Assembly: GCA_016935915.1 (NCBI GenBank)
Contig: JAFGQB010000009.1
Location: forward strand, 1-64,000
From: Spirochaetota bacterium
GTDB taxonomy: Bacteria > Spirochaetota > GWE2-31-10 > JAFGQB01
DNA length: 64,000 nt
Direction: 5' to 3'
Part shown: in pieces, positions 55,014 to 64,000 of the stretch
How positions within the stretch are numbered: position 1 is the stretch's first letter
Layout of the letters: each line of letters starts with the position of its first letter
Program-made: the position numbers and the translations under genes
Notes under the pieces: model-generated
What the model saw: only the letters and a program-made list of their open reading frames with translations
Databases searched by the model: none
What the model was told of the DNA's origin: nothing

Positions 55014-55856
55014 ATGAAGATTATATTTTGGGGTACAAGAGGATCTATCCCTACTCCAGGTAAATGGACCAATATATTCGGCGGCAATACTACCTGTGTT
55101 CAGATAATTTTGAAAAACGGAAAAACCTTGATAATTGATGCCGGCACGGGAATAAGACTTCTGGGCAATTACCTTGCAAAAAGGGAATTCCAAAAAGACA
55201 TTGTTGTTTTATTGACACATTCACACTGGGACCATATTCAGGGTTTTCCTTTTTTCGGACCTGCTTATGATCCTAAACAAAATATAATTATAAAAGGTTT
55301 TTCTTCATCATTTTCCATCTTAAAGGATATTTTTACCAATCAGATGCTGACCGCTTATTTCCCCATAAATTTTTCGGATTTAAAGGCACATTTTAAGTTT
55401 GAAGAATTATCTTTTGGAGTTGATCATACTTTCGGTTTGACAATCGAAGTGATCCAGAATGTCCACCCTGGGGGGAGCATAGGTTTAAAAATCATTGAGG
55501 ATGATAAGATTTTTACTTTTTTGACCGACTGTGAACTTGAACCTGTTATCAAGAACCAGACTATGTGGAACGATCTATTAAAATTCTGTAAGGATTCTGA
55601 TATATTGGTTGTCGATGGACAGTATCTTCCCGAAGAATTGGGTAAATTTGACGGATGGGGACATTCGACTTATGAACAGGACTGCAAGCTTGCCATTGAA
55701 TCCGGTTCAAAAAAACTATTAATGACCCATCATGATCCTAGAAGAAATGATGTTGGTATTTTTCAGCTTGAAGAAAGAGCAAAAGCATTCATGAAAAGTC
55801 AAAACAGCAGTATTAAAGTCCGTGCTGCCAAAGAACAGGTTGTTTATAATGTATGA
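55014..55856 (+). CDS. Metallo-beta-lactamase-fold hydrolase (RNase Z/PhnP-like)
   Basis: A 280-residue hydrolase with no signal peptide. The metal motif is THSHWDHIQG (His69, His71, Asp73, His74), with VHPGGSIG near 157, FLTDCELEP near 178 and LMTHHDPRR near 242 supplying further ligands. GTRGSIPTPG at 7-16 and FGGNTTCV near 22-29 match the PhnP/RNase Z/cyclic-nucleotide-phosphodiesterase-like branch. The substrate could be a cyclic nucleotide or phosphodiester. Its ribosome site is far from the ATG, so the start is slightly uncertain. It follows trpA by 136 bases and may be independent. Confidence 0.85.
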   Translation: MKIIFWGTRGSIPTPGKWTNIFGGNTTCVQIILKNGKTLIIDAGTGIRLLGNYLAKREFQKDIVVLLTHSHWDHIQGFPFFGPAYDPKQNIIIKGFSSSFSILKDIFTNQMLTAYFPINFSDLKAHFKFEELSFGVDHTFGLTIEVIQNVHPGGSIGLKIIEDDKIFTFLTDCELEPVIKNQTMWNDLLKFCKDSDILVVDGQYLPEELGKFDGWGHSTYEQDCKLAIESGSKKLLMTHHDPRRNDVGIFQLEERAKAFMKSQNSSIKVRAAKEQVVYNV

Positions 55857-56192
55857 TTTAAAATTTTTGCAATTAAAGAGAGAGTATAGAAATTTTATTT
55901 CATATCAACGTCATTATTTATTGTTGAAAAAGATTTCTCATTTTTTTTGAAATAACATAAGTAAAAATGAAATGATAAAAAAATCAAGGTTAGGTAGATA
56001 TAATTTAGTTATATCAAATAAAAAATAGCATAATAAATTGAATTAAGTAATATCAGATAATGGAATAATGTGATAATAAAATACAGTATAAAATAAGTTA
56101 GAAAATCGGATTTTTCCGGTTTTGCCTTTGCACCAAAAAAAAGTGGAGTAAAGAACGGTTTAAAAAAATCATTTTTTTTAGTCTGGGTTTGT
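55857..56192. other. AT-rich gap between convergent genes
   Basis: 336 bases with no recognisable gene. It holds the fifth copy of the dispersed hairpin element at 56113-56149. The rest is AT-rich with no clear terminator. Confidence 0.4.
56113..56149 (-). repeat. Dispersed hairpin element, copy E
   Basis: TTTCCGGTTTTGCCTTTGCA then CCAAAAAAAAGTGGAGT. It shares TTCCGG, the G-C-rich centre, the A-run and GGAG with the other copies, and an extension (GGTTTAAAAAAAT at about 56157-56169) with copy D. It lies directly 3' of the leftward GH57 gene in the orientation seen for copies A, B and C. Confidence 0.6.
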
Positions 56193-58727
56193 TCAAATCT
56201 TTTTTGATATATCAATAGAAGATAAATTATTCAGCATTTTGAAATGTTTGAAGAAACTTCGTTTTTCTTCTTCTGTGTCAATATTAAAAAGATCGGAGAT
56301 CAGTATTAGATTCCTGAACTGCATTAGATAGTGCATTTTTGTTTGTTCGTTTTGTTCAGTTTCTAATTTTTCTATCAGTTTGGGTGCCTGGATTTTTAAA
56401 AGTTTGAATATTTTATTTTCGGACCTTGATTTTTCGATTTTCATTTTTACTTTATAGGAGAACTCAATAAGTATCAAGGCTTTTTTATATATATCCGCTT
56501 CGAAATCATTATTTTCAGTTTGCAATAATTTATCATTAAGTATCAAACTAAACAGATTTGATAATTCTTTTGTATTGACTGTTATACCGAAATGATTGAT
56601 GAAATCAAAGATTTCAATCAATGTTTTATAAGTTTGTTTTTCAGGAAAATCTACTGTTGTATTACATATATCATAAAAATAGGACTCGGCTATAAAACTA
56701 ACTTGAGTTTTATAAATGTCTGGAAGATTTAAATTGTTTTTCAGATAAAAATCAAGAATGTTTTTAATATCATTGAAAAGTTTTTGAGTATATGAAATGA
56801 TTTCAGAAAATTTATCCTTGAAATTAAGTTTTACAATATAATTTTTTATCTCTTCGATAAGATCTTTTTCCGTATAAATTTCAGCATTTTTTTCTTTATA
56901 ATAATTATCATCTGTTCTGTTTTCAATAATATCATTTTTGATTTTATTCAATAATTCAAAATCATCCTTGTTTACCAAATAACTAGTAAAATTAAAGCAT
57001 CCGTTTTTTATGAAAATAAATAAGTATTCTCTGTTAACATAGCCCTGTTTATTAAACACTTTGATTGTTCCTTCATAAATGTTTTTATTATTGTCAATGC
57101 TATGTTGTATATTGAGGTTTTCAAAGCCGTATGCTTCGAATATTTCAAAATTTTTGATATTTATATCTTTATTTAAAATAAATAAAGTGATTATATTATT
57201 GGCAATGTGCGGCAGATTCTGGACATTGGGATATACCCAGTTATATAGTATCCATTTACCGTTATTTATTTCTTTTATATTTGACTCTGCTTTTTCAAGC
57301 ATGTTTTCAAAGTTTGTTTTTATCCAGTCAATGTTGTTTTTCAAAAGATATATAGCTTTATATGCATATTTAATGTTCTGTACAGTTTCAATTCCTGAAA
57401 GTTCGGTAAAAAACCAACCGCATGAAGTGTACATAAACATTGCATTTTTCTGGCTTTCCAGAAGGGAAAGTATTCTGATAATTTCTTCCTTATTCAAAGT
57501 TTTATTTATATGTTTGCGTAAGAAATCCATATCCGACAGTTTATAATTGCTCAATATCAGCTCTATGTAATCATTTCGAAGAGCCCACGGATCATCGACA
57601 TAATTTGATATTTCGTTTTCATAAATAACATCTATTTCTTTTTTCAGATAATCAAAAGCATCTCTTAAAGGCTTTCTCCATTCCTGATTCCAGCTTTCTT
57701 TACCCCCTGTCTGACAGCCGCAGTTTTTGTACCATCTGCCTACACCGTGATAACAACTCCATGATGAACCCAGATCATCATCGCCGAGATTCAATTTTGT
57801 TTCATATTCTGCAGGATGCATTTCAAGATATTCTGCAAAATTTAGCAGCCTGATTTTTTTCTGATTCAAATGATATTCTTTAATAAGATGTGCCAGACAC
57901 ATATCTGCAAAGGGTTCATGATGACCATATATTTCACCGTCTGCAGCAATAACTATAATGTCCTTGTCATGTGATGCAGTATGCATAATAGACCTTGCGA
58001 AATTATCCGAGCTTTGCAGAAGGTGCTCAAAACTAACTGCTGTTGAGAGTCTTTTATCAAAATAAAAAGCCGTGATTTCTCCATGTTCAGTATATATTTT
58101 ATAGGGACGCTTTGCCGGCAGATGATGGTGAGCCGTAACATCGTTCCATTTGTCTTCATGTATCTTTTTAAATGATTTTGCCTGATCAGGTGACAGTATC
58201 ACAAACTTTATGCCCTGATCTATCAATAGATTGACCGTTTCATAATCTATTGCGGTCTCACTCAACCATATACCTTCGCTATCTCTTCCGAATCTATATT
58301 TGAAATCTTTTAATCCCCAGATTATCTGTGTGATTTTATCCTTTGTACTCTGCAGGGGCATTATAACATGATTATATATTTGAGCTATTGCATTGCCATG
58401 ACCGTTGTGTTCGGGAATAGATAATTTGTCGGCTTCGATTATAAGATCATAAATTTCCTTGTCTTTTTTTTCAAGCCAGTTTAAAAGTGTAGGTCCGAAA
58501 TTGAAGCTTATGTATCTGTAATTGTTGATGATGTCAATAATCTTTCCTTTACTGTTAAGTACCCGTGAAAAACAGTTAGGAGCATAACATTCACTCGTGA
58601 TCCTTATGTTCCAGTTTTTAAAAGGATATGCTGAAGACTGAGTACCGATCTGATCCGTCCATGGATCTTCTCTTGGGGGCTGATAAAAATGACCGTGTAT
58701 TATTGTATTTACCTGAAAATTATGCAA
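56193..58727 (-). CDS. GH57-family alpha-glucan enzyme (DUF3536 type)
   Basis: An 844-residue protein with no signal peptide. The GH57 barrel begins HGHFYQPPREDPW. The nucleophile is probably Glu157 in GIWLSETAIDYE and the acid/base Asp263 in IAADGEIYGHHEPF. HNGHGNAIAQIYNHVIMPL near 107 is a further signature. The C-terminal half (from about 420) is a helical DUF3536-type extension, the arrangement seen in spirochaetes and other deep-branching bacteria. It should cleave or branch alpha-glucan such as glycogen in the cytoplasm. The start is a TTG with GAGGAG upstream. An ATG alternative is absent. Confidence 0.85.
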   Translation of the reverse strand: MHNFQVNTIIHGHFYQPPREDPWTDQIGTQSSAYPFKNWNIRITSECYAPNCFSRVLNSKGKIIDIINNYRYISFNFGPTLLNWLEKKDKEIYDLIIEADKLSIPEHNGHGNAIAQIYNHVIMPLQSTKDKITQIIWGLKDFKYRFGRDSEGIWLSETAIDYETVNLLIDQGIKFVILSPDQAKSFKKIHEDKWNDVTAHHHLPAKRPYKIYTEHGEITAFYFDKRLSTAVSFEHLLQSSDNFARSIMHTASHDKDIIVIAADGEIYGHHEPFADMCLAHLIKEYHLNQKKIRLLNFAEYLEMHPAEYETKLNLGDDDLGSSWSCYHGVGRWYKNCGCQTGGKESWNQEWRKPLRDAFDYLKKEIDVIYENEISNYVDDPWALRNDYIELILSNYKLSDMDFLRKHINKTLNKEEIIRILSLLESQKNAMFMYTSCGWFFTELSGIETVQNIKYAYKAIYLLKNNIDWIKTNFENMLEKAESNIKEINNGKWILYNWVYPNVQNLPHIANNIITLFILNKDINIKNFEIFEAYGFENLNIQHSIDNNKNIYEGTIKVFNKQGYVNREYLFIFIKNGCFNFTSYLVNKDDFELLNKIKNDIIENRTDDNYYKEKNAEIYTEKDLIEEIKNYIVKLNFKDKFSEIISYTQKLFNDIKNILDFYLKNNLNLPDIYKTQVSFIAESYFYDICNTTVDFPEKQTYKTLIEIFDFINHFGITVNTKELSNLFSLILNDKLLQTENNDFEADIYKKALILIEFSYKVKMKIEKSRSENKIFKLLKIQAPKLIEKLETEQNEQTKMHYLMQFRNLILISDLFNIDTEEEKRSFFKHFKMLNNLSSIDISKKI

Positions 58728-58898
58728 GGCTAAATCTCCTCTTTTAAGAAATTTCTAAAAAAAGGTCACTCTGTTAAAAAAAAGAATTATATTTTTATAC
58801 TGTTTAATGTTCATGGCAATGAAAATTTTTGTGATTTTTAAGATATATTTAATTAAAAAGGTAGATATCTTATAGATCATTAAGTTCCCTTGTCCGAT

Positions 58899-60653
58899 TT
58901 AGATTTTTCTTTGAAAAATTTTTTCCAGATATTCATTTGTGATTTCAAAATGAATAGGACGTCCATGCGGACAGTTATATACCTTATTTTCAAAATATTC
59001 ATTCACGATCTCATTTAATTCAATTAATGATAATTTGTCCCCTTTTTTTACCGCTTCTTTACATGAAAGCTCTATTAATATTTCATCAAGCAAATTTATC
59101 TTGTTATAATTATTTACATTTTCCAAAAAATTTTTAATGATTTCAACGATTATATCATAATTTTTTCTTTCCAGAAGTATTGATGGTGCTTCTTTTATAA
59201 CAATGGTCAGACCTTCCTGAAGCTCTATAAGAAAACCATTTTTATTTAAAGAGATGATTCTCTCTTCAAGGTCATCCCCGGGATTGTCCAGATCAAAAAG
59301 TATTGGAATAATCAACTTTTCTATATCAGGATTTTTCTGGTATTTATTTTTTTTTCTATTAAATATTACTGATTCACAGGCTGCATGCTGATCTATGAAA
59401 ATAACTTTATCCTCTTTTTGTACTATTATATAAGTGTCAAATACCGTAGCGAGTATATTAAATTTATTTAATCTTTCATTATCATTTTTTATATATTCAT
59501 TGACAATGTCTTCAACCGGATTTTTTATGTAACCTGTATTTAACACTTCATTGAAATATTTTGAGTTTTTGTCATTTTCATTAATTCCGAATGAAAATTT
59601 AAGCTGGTTGTTTTGTTCTGTAATTTCATAATTTTCATTTATCAGTTCCCTATTTAATTTTTTATTTAAAAGATGTTTAAGCGAATCATGAATAATTTTA
59701 AATATCTCATTTTGATCAAAGAATTTGATCTCTCTTTTTGCAGGATGTATATTTATATCTATTAATCTGGGATCAATATCAAGGTTTAAATAAACAAGAG
59801 GATATCTTCCGGGTGACAAAAAGCTGCGGTAAGCGCTGTCCACTGCGGCATAAAAAAAGTTAACCCAGACAGGTCTTTTATTGACAAATATTTCCATGTA
59901 TTTTCTGTTTTGAAAAAAGACGTCAGGATCGGTATAGTATGCATGTATTTTTATGTCATCATTTATTTCAATTTTTTCTTCATTTATTAAAAAAGGATTT
60001 TCATTGCCATATATATTGAAAAAAGCATTTGTGAAGTTTCCGTCCCCCATAGTTGCGAATATCCTCTGGTTGTTATGATATAGATTAAAAGAAATGTTTA
60101 GATTTGAGAGTGCTTTAGCCGCAACAGTTTTTTTTATGAAATTCCATTCTGAAACCGGGGATTTAAGAAATTTTTTTCTTGCAGGGAGATTGTAGAACAA
60201 ATCAGAAATTTCAACCTTTGTGCCTTTTTTAAAAGGTACGTTTTCAATAACATCAAGCTTTCCTTTTAAATTGGATATCCTGCTGCCTGCGAGTTTTCCT
60301 GATGCATCTGTATTGGTTGTTAAAGTTATTTTTGAAACAGTCTTTATGGAATGAAGCGCCTCTCCTCTAAATCCCATTGAATTTATTTTAAAAAGATCGT
60401 CAATATTTTTTATCTTGCTTGTTGCATGCATCGAAAAGGCGAGTTCAATATCATCTTTGTCAATACCTGATCCGTTATCCGCAATGATGATCTTATCGAT
60501 GCCGCCTTTTTCAATCATTATACTTATCTCATCTGCAAGGGCATCAATGGAATTATCGATAAGTTCTCTGACAACTGAGGCAGGCCTGTCTATTACTTCG
60601 CCCGCTGCTATTTTTGAGTAAACTTCTTTTGGTAAAAGTTTGATCTTATTCAT
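58899..60653 (-). CDS. mutL: DNA mismatch repair protein MutL
   Basis: A 584-residue MutL. The GHKL ATPase has IAAGEVIDRPASVVRELIDNSIDA (about 15-38), DNGSGI (59-64) and MGFRGEAL (93-100). The linker spans about 330-395. The C-terminal dimerisation/endonuclease domain has FIDQHAACESVIFN, SCKEAVKKGD and CPHGRPIHFE, so it should be a nicking MutL of the non-methyl-directed type. In the DQHA motif the usual final Glu is Asn. No mutS is in the window. The start overlaps the stop of the upstream FecR-barrel gene by 8 bases, so it is co-transcribed with envelope genes. Confidence 0.93.
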   Translation of the reverse strand: MNKIKLLPKEVYSKIAAGEVIDRPASVVRELIDNSIDALADEISIMIEKGGIDKIIIADNGSGIDKDDIELAFSMHATSKIKNIDDLFKINSMGFRGEALHSIKTVSKITLTTNTDASGKLAGSRISNLKGKLDVIENVPFKKGTKVEISDLFYNLPARKKFLKSPVSEWNFIKKTVAAKALSNLNISFNLYHNNQRIFATMGDGNFTNAFFNIYGNENPFLINEEKIEINDDIKIHAYYTDPDVFFQNRKYMEIFVNKRPVWVNFFYAAVDSAYRSFLSPGRYPLVYLNLDIDPRLIDINIHPAKREIKFFDQNEIFKIIHDSLKHLLNKKLNRELINENYEITEQNNQLKFSFGINENDKNSKYFNEVLNTGYIKNPVEDIVNEYIKNDNERLNKFNILATVFDTYIIVQKEDKVIFIDQHAACESVIFNRKKNKYQKNPDIEKLIIPILFDLDNPGDDLEERIISLNKNGFLIELQEGLTIVIKEAPSILLERKNYDIIVEIIKNFLENVNNYNKINLLDEILIELSCKEAVKKGDKLSLIELNEIVNEYFENKVYNCPHGRPIHFEITNEYLEKIFQRKI

Positions 60654-62841
60654 TTTTGTTCTTTATTTTTTGATACATTACAAGTGGTTTTATCTTTACG
60701 CCGCAGTCAAACATGAAACCGGTATGCCAAGGATTTGAAAGTACAAAGATTTCAGGGAAAATGCTTGCCCGTAAATCGATGTCCAGTCCTGTTAACGGAG
60801 AAATTGTCAAGCCCATATGTAATATGCTGTTTTTTCTTAAATTAGAAAGCCCCTGAAATGATACTCCGATATATTCAAGTTCGAATAGTGTGAAAAATGC
60901 AAATCTGACCTTCCATTCATCATTTGAATCCAGAAGAAGTTTAAAATAAATTTTATCGTAATATTCAAGGAATGTCATCTGATATGAGAGGTCGATAAAT
61001 ATGAATTTTGTGATTTCAAAATTGAAAAGCACTCTGAATCCGTAATGCTGATCTGTGTGAACTATTCCTCTTTTCAGCATTAATCTCATCCAGTCTTCAA
61101 TATAATCAGGGTTTAATTCTCTTTTTATCATGTATAAATTATCAAAAATTCCAACTTTATTTAATCCGGAATCATATACAAACTCACTTTGTATCGCAAA
61201 TCTTAATACTCTGAAAACAAATCCTGTGGATGCAGAAAAGTTGTTTAACATTGCAGGTGGCATTTCATCCAGTAAAGTTTTGAAAAGCGAGGTTTTAGTA
61301 TAATTGTTATATGAGAAAGGCATATATGCCCCGAATGATGAAAAAAGAGAAAATCTCATGAAATTGACATTAAATGCATCATAGTCGACTGTTGCATTGA
61401 ATTGCCCCGGGAAGAACGACTCTTCTGTTTCAAACTTCATGAAATTATAGAAGTCAAAAAATGATGAGAGCCTGAATCTCAAACGATTGCTTGTAAAAGG
61501 GGTCATGAACATCAGTTCCAATCCGTACAAACCTTTAGGCAGTACATCTTCGGCATAAATCGTTCCTTCAAACCACCTGAAATTTATTTTAAAAGACATG
61601 GATGATTTTCTATATTCGGGATGGAAAATGAACGAGTTGTAACTTACGAGAGAATAAGTTAAGAAGTCTGAAATATCGTAAATATCACCGTAATTAATTA
61701 TAAAAAGTTTATCCGGATGGGTATATTTTATTTTATTTATTTTTAAAAGAAGGTCTGAAAATATATCAAAAACCATTCTGTCCGCTGCTCCACCCTGATC
61801 TGAACCGAAAGACCATTCATTATTGACTCCGTTGACTTTCATGAAACGGTTTTCATTCATTGTATTGTATGGGGCGTAATAAACAGGCAGATACAGTCCA
61901 AGTTCAAACCTGTCATTAAAATTGATCGACGGGTCCAATGCAAATTTGATTCCGATATCATTGTTAAATCCTATTGCCGAAATTTGAATAGACAATAGAT
62001 CTGCAAGAAGTTTAGCTTTATCGATTTTCCTGATGTCTGATGTTTCATCTTTTGTTTCGCTGATAAGGGGTTCTTCTCTTTTTAAATCTATATCCTTATT
62101 TACAGCAATCATTTTATCAAGATCGCTGAAATTCATTTTTTCCAGATATACATTTTTATCTTCTATAATTGAGTTCACTGAAAAGATCATCCTGCTTTTC
62201 CACAGACTGAATATTTCCCTGCTGATTTTTTTCGGTTTTAAAACATTGAATCCCGTAAACTGGCACATGTAATATTTTTGGACGATTTCTTTGTTTGAAG
62301 CATTTCTCAATGAAGTAACTTCAAGACTGCCGTTGAATACGATGAAATATCCTTCTCTGATATTTGAGTTGATATCGACCTTGCTAATTACACCAAATTC
62401 GGCATTTGTGGAAATTGATCTGACTGTTTCGGAATTATAATTTATCTCTCGTTTTTCCCTTAAGGATACCCTGATACCGCCGTATTTTACATTCAGGCTG
62501 ATCAGTGATTTAACCTGATCAATATTGAATGTTAAATCTGTATTTTCAGCAATGAATATATAGGAATGTATCTCTTCTCCCTGATATAAAATCAGTTCTA
62601 TTTTTTGATTGTCTTTAGTGATTATTACGACATTGGAAGATATAATGTCGTTGTCCATTATCTGTGCGCTTTCATTTTCAATATAAACTGCCGGCATATC
62701 ATTGTTTGATGATGTTATCCTGGTAACTATTGCATAAATTTCTTTTTTTTCCTGCTGTGTTTGAGCATTTACAAAAGAAGTTGAAATTAACAAAATAATA
62801 ATAAATATATATATAATTATTTTATTATATGACAAATGCAA
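60646..62841 (-). CDS. FecR-like domain fused to a predicted outer-membrane barrel
   Basis: About 731 residues: signal peptide (1-26, SFVNAQ). A FecR-like N-terminal part follows (ESAQIMDNDIISSNVVIITK near 58; VKYGGIRVSL near 119; SISTNAEFGVISKVD near 142; REGYFIVFNGSLEV). A linker rich in charged residues (about 240-290) leads to a long strand-rich region to the end (SFKINFRWFEGTIYAEDV, RFRLSSFFDFYNFM, ILHMGLTISPLTGLDIDLRA). No family name fits the whole. It combines the two functions found as adjacent genes at 23345-25696. The start is a TTG (62841 or 62835, the latter better spaced from GGAG). It overlaps both neighbours, 17 bases upstream and 8 bases with mutL. Confidence 0.65.
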   Translation of the reverse strand: MHLSYNKIIIYIFIIILLISTSFVNAQTQQEKKEIYAIVTRITSSNNDMPAVYIENESAQIMDNDIISSNVVIITKDNQKIELILYQGEEIHSYIFIAENTDLTFNIDQVKSLISLNVKYGGIRVSLREKREINYNSETVRSISTNAEFGVISKVDINSNIREGYFIVFNGSLEVTSLRNASNKEIVQKYYMCQFTGFNVLKPKKISREIFSLWKSRMIFSVNSIIEDKNVYLEKMNFSDLDKMIAVNKDIDLKREEPLISETKDETSDIRKIDKAKLLADLLSIQISAIGFNNDIGIKFALDPSINFNDRFELGLYLPVYYAPYNTMNENRFMKVNGVNNEWSFGSDQGGAADRMVFDIFSDLLLKINKIKYTHPDKLFIINYGDIYDISDFLTYSLVSYNSFIFHPEYRKSSMSFKINFRWFEGTIYAEDVLPKGLYGLELMFMTPFTSNRLRFRLSSFFDFYNFMKFETEESFFPGQFNATVDYDAFNVNFMRFSLFSSFGAYMPFSYNNYTKTSLFKTLLDEMPPAMLNNFSASTGFVFRVLRFAIQSEFVYDSGLNKVGIFDNLYMIKRELNPDYIEDWMRLMLKRGIVHTDQHYGFRVLFNFEITKFIFIDLSYQMTFLEYYDKIYFKLLLDSNDEWKVRFAFFTLFELEYIGVSFQGLSNLRKNSILHMGLTISPLTGLDIDLRASIFPEIFVLSNPWHTGFMFDCGVKIKPLVMYQKIKNKNE

Positions 62842-64000
62842 TCTCCAGTCTTATAAATTTTTGAATTTCATTTTTAAATTGATCCATGTTCATTTCCCAC
62901 AGATATTTATTATTTCCGTCTGGCAATATCTCTTTTGTATTAGTTATTATACCGCCGTTTGCCAGATATTCATAGGCATTTTTTTGTGCAGGATTATTAA
63001 TTTCATCAGTGACCTGAGGAATGCACCATGCAGGCCTTTGTATGCCGATCTGAAGGCTGAAGCGCGCACTGTAAAATTTCAGGCTTGCTTCAGTATAAAA
63101 TCTGAAATCCCTTGTCAATGAATCTATTGTCCCTCCTCCCCCTGATTCTATATAGATTAAATTTACACCTGTTTCATAAAACATACTTATCGACAATCCC
63201 TTAATAACTGTGTCATCCAGTGTAAATTTCATGGAAAATCTTGATGCAAAAACATCCTGAATTGGCATTTTTAGTACTGTTATAAATTTTATTTTTTCAT
63301 TCAGCGCATAAATCCCGAAACCAGCCATGATAAAAGGTGTAAAATCAGTATTGTCTTCCAATCTGGTATATTGTTTGACCCTTAAAATTTCATAATTTGA
63401 TGAGAAATAATCAATAAAAAAATGAGGCGACTCAAGTATAAAGCCGGCAATAATCCCCAGAAGAAATCCTGAATTTTTTAAGTTTATTACTTTTATTTCA
63501 CTTCCTATATTAAAGGAACCGCCGATACCGAAATTTTGTTTGTTGTCCAGCAGTAATACGTTTTCATTAAAAACATTCAGTTTAAAATGATCATAGGGCC
63601 ATGTAAATATTTCATATATTGACCAGAATAAAGGAAATGAAGTGACATAATTATAAGGCGATCTTGTAAAATTCCTGTGATTTGTTAATTTTTCATTATC
63701 GCTTAATTTTTCAACATTTCCGTAAGTAAAAACACTTAAATCTTTTTTTAAACCGCTTACCCTGTTTGATTCCGTTGCATTTATGTCAGCAGCAACAGAT
63801 GTACCGGTTTTTAGGGAAAAAACATCCCTGAAAGGGGTAAAATGAAATATGTCAATATTGGCATCCAATGCAAATATGTCGGGGTCCAAAAGATCGTTTA
63901 TTATAAAAACCGCTTCAATAGGAAGAGCTGGAAGTTTAAACTTATCAAGATTATTTGCGTTGAATTTTAAAAACAAACCCTGTTCTTTATCAATAGGCTC
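62825..64000 (-). CDS. Partial exported/envelope protein, runs off the right edge
   Basis: At least 391 residues of a leftward gene whose reading frame stays open to position 64000, so the true start lies outside the window. The visible part is strand-rich with aromatic ends, such as NFGIGGSFNIGSEIKV, GFLLGIIAGFILESPHFF, ITVLKMPIQDVFASRFSMKF and FRFYTEASLKFYSARFSLQIG, and a Gly run ESGGGGTID. It ends EIAFVI. This fits an outer-membrane barrel or surface protein, but no family was recognised. It overlaps the next gene (FecR-barrel fusion) by 17 bases, so the two plus mutL form one leftward transcript. Confidence 0.55.
   Translation of the reverse strand, partial: EPIDKEQGLFLKFNANNLDKFKLPALPIEAVFIINDLLDPDIFALDANIDIFHFTPFRDVFSLKTGTSVAADINATESNRVSGLKKDLSVFTYGNVEKLSDNEKLTNHRNFTRSPYNYVTSFPLFWSIYEIFTWPYDHFKLNVFNENVLLLDNKQNFGIGGSFNIGSEIKVINLKNSGFLLGIIAGFILESPHFFIDYFSSNYEILRVKQYTRLEDNTDFTPFIMAGFGIYALNEKIKFITVLKMPIQDVFASRFSMKFTLDDTVIKGLSISMFYETGVNLIYIESGGGGTIDSLTRDFRFYTEASLKFYSARFSLQIGIQRPAWCIPQVTDEINNPAQKNAYEYLANGGIITNTKEILPDGNNKYLWEMNMDQFKNEIQKFIRLEIAFVI

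Noticed and set aside
56009-56215. A leftward ORF of 68 codons after the GH57 gene
   Set aside because: It is composed of the repeat element and AT-rich spacer and overlaps the end of the GH57 gene in another frame.

Overview
The window is 64 kb of AT-rich, gene-dense chromosome from a Gram-negative, motile bacterium. Several features point to a spirochaete or a close relative. These are a membrane-anchored PilZ protein, a CHASE2 adenylate cyclase, a methyl-accepting chemotaxis protein, PEGA and FecR envelope proteins, a DUF3536-type GH57 enzyme, relaxed lipoprotein signals, and tRNAs without an encoded CCA. No rRNA gene or housekeeping marker fixes the phylum, so this placement is an inference. 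I see no prophage, integrase, transposase gene or CRISPR array.

Layout. 0-8.3 kb: methylthioribose-1-phosphate isomerase, an OsmC/nitroreductase pair, and two giant YfhO-like membrane proteins in tandem. 8.3-17 kb: a radical SAM/SPASM protein, a MITE-like element, a GtrA-like flippase with a methyltransferase, a clostripain-type lipoprotein peptidase with a membrane partner, a STAS protein, an acyl-CoA ligase, a C_GCAxxG_C_C protein and a beta-propeller lactonase. 17.1-17.3 kb: a regular array of seven 12-bp palindromes between convergent genes. 17.4-21.5 kb: rsmD, recG, a YggT-like protein and a PHP phosphoesterase. 21.6-27.2 kb: a five-gene operon of exported proteins (two likely outer-membrane barrels, FecR, beta-propeller, small secreted protein).

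27.4-45 kb: signalling and transport, comprising PilZ, flavodoxin, CHASE2 cyclase, a CsgG-like protein, an RND/MMPL exporter, an MFS exporter behind a palindromic operator, a chemotaxis receptor, an acyl-ACP thioesterase, a small conserved membrane protein and a heterodimeric ABC exporter with one degenerate ATP site. 45.6-56 kb: tRNA-Glu, a GH53 galactanase lipoprotein, a degenerate tRNA-Ala(GGC), a small Cys-rich protein, a decayed copy of the trpB promoter and 5' end, a PQQ-type propeller, a trypsin-PEGA protease, trpBA and a metallo-beta-lactamase-fold hydrolase. 56-64 kb: a GH57 glucan enzyme, mutL, a FecR-barrel fusion and a partial envelope protein running off the right edge.

Most distinctive signals: (1) the 22/23-bp-spaced palindrome array at 17151-17297; (2) the trpB leader relic at 47829-47969, which with the real trpB start forms direct repeats around a two-gene block; (3) a five-copy dispersed hairpin element, mostly directly 3' of genes; (4) the FecR/barrel operon and its fused counterpart at 60.6 kb; (5) a shared two-helix C-terminal membrane module on three otherwise unrelated exported proteins; (6) the MFS-gene operator; (7) the degenerate tRNA-Ala.
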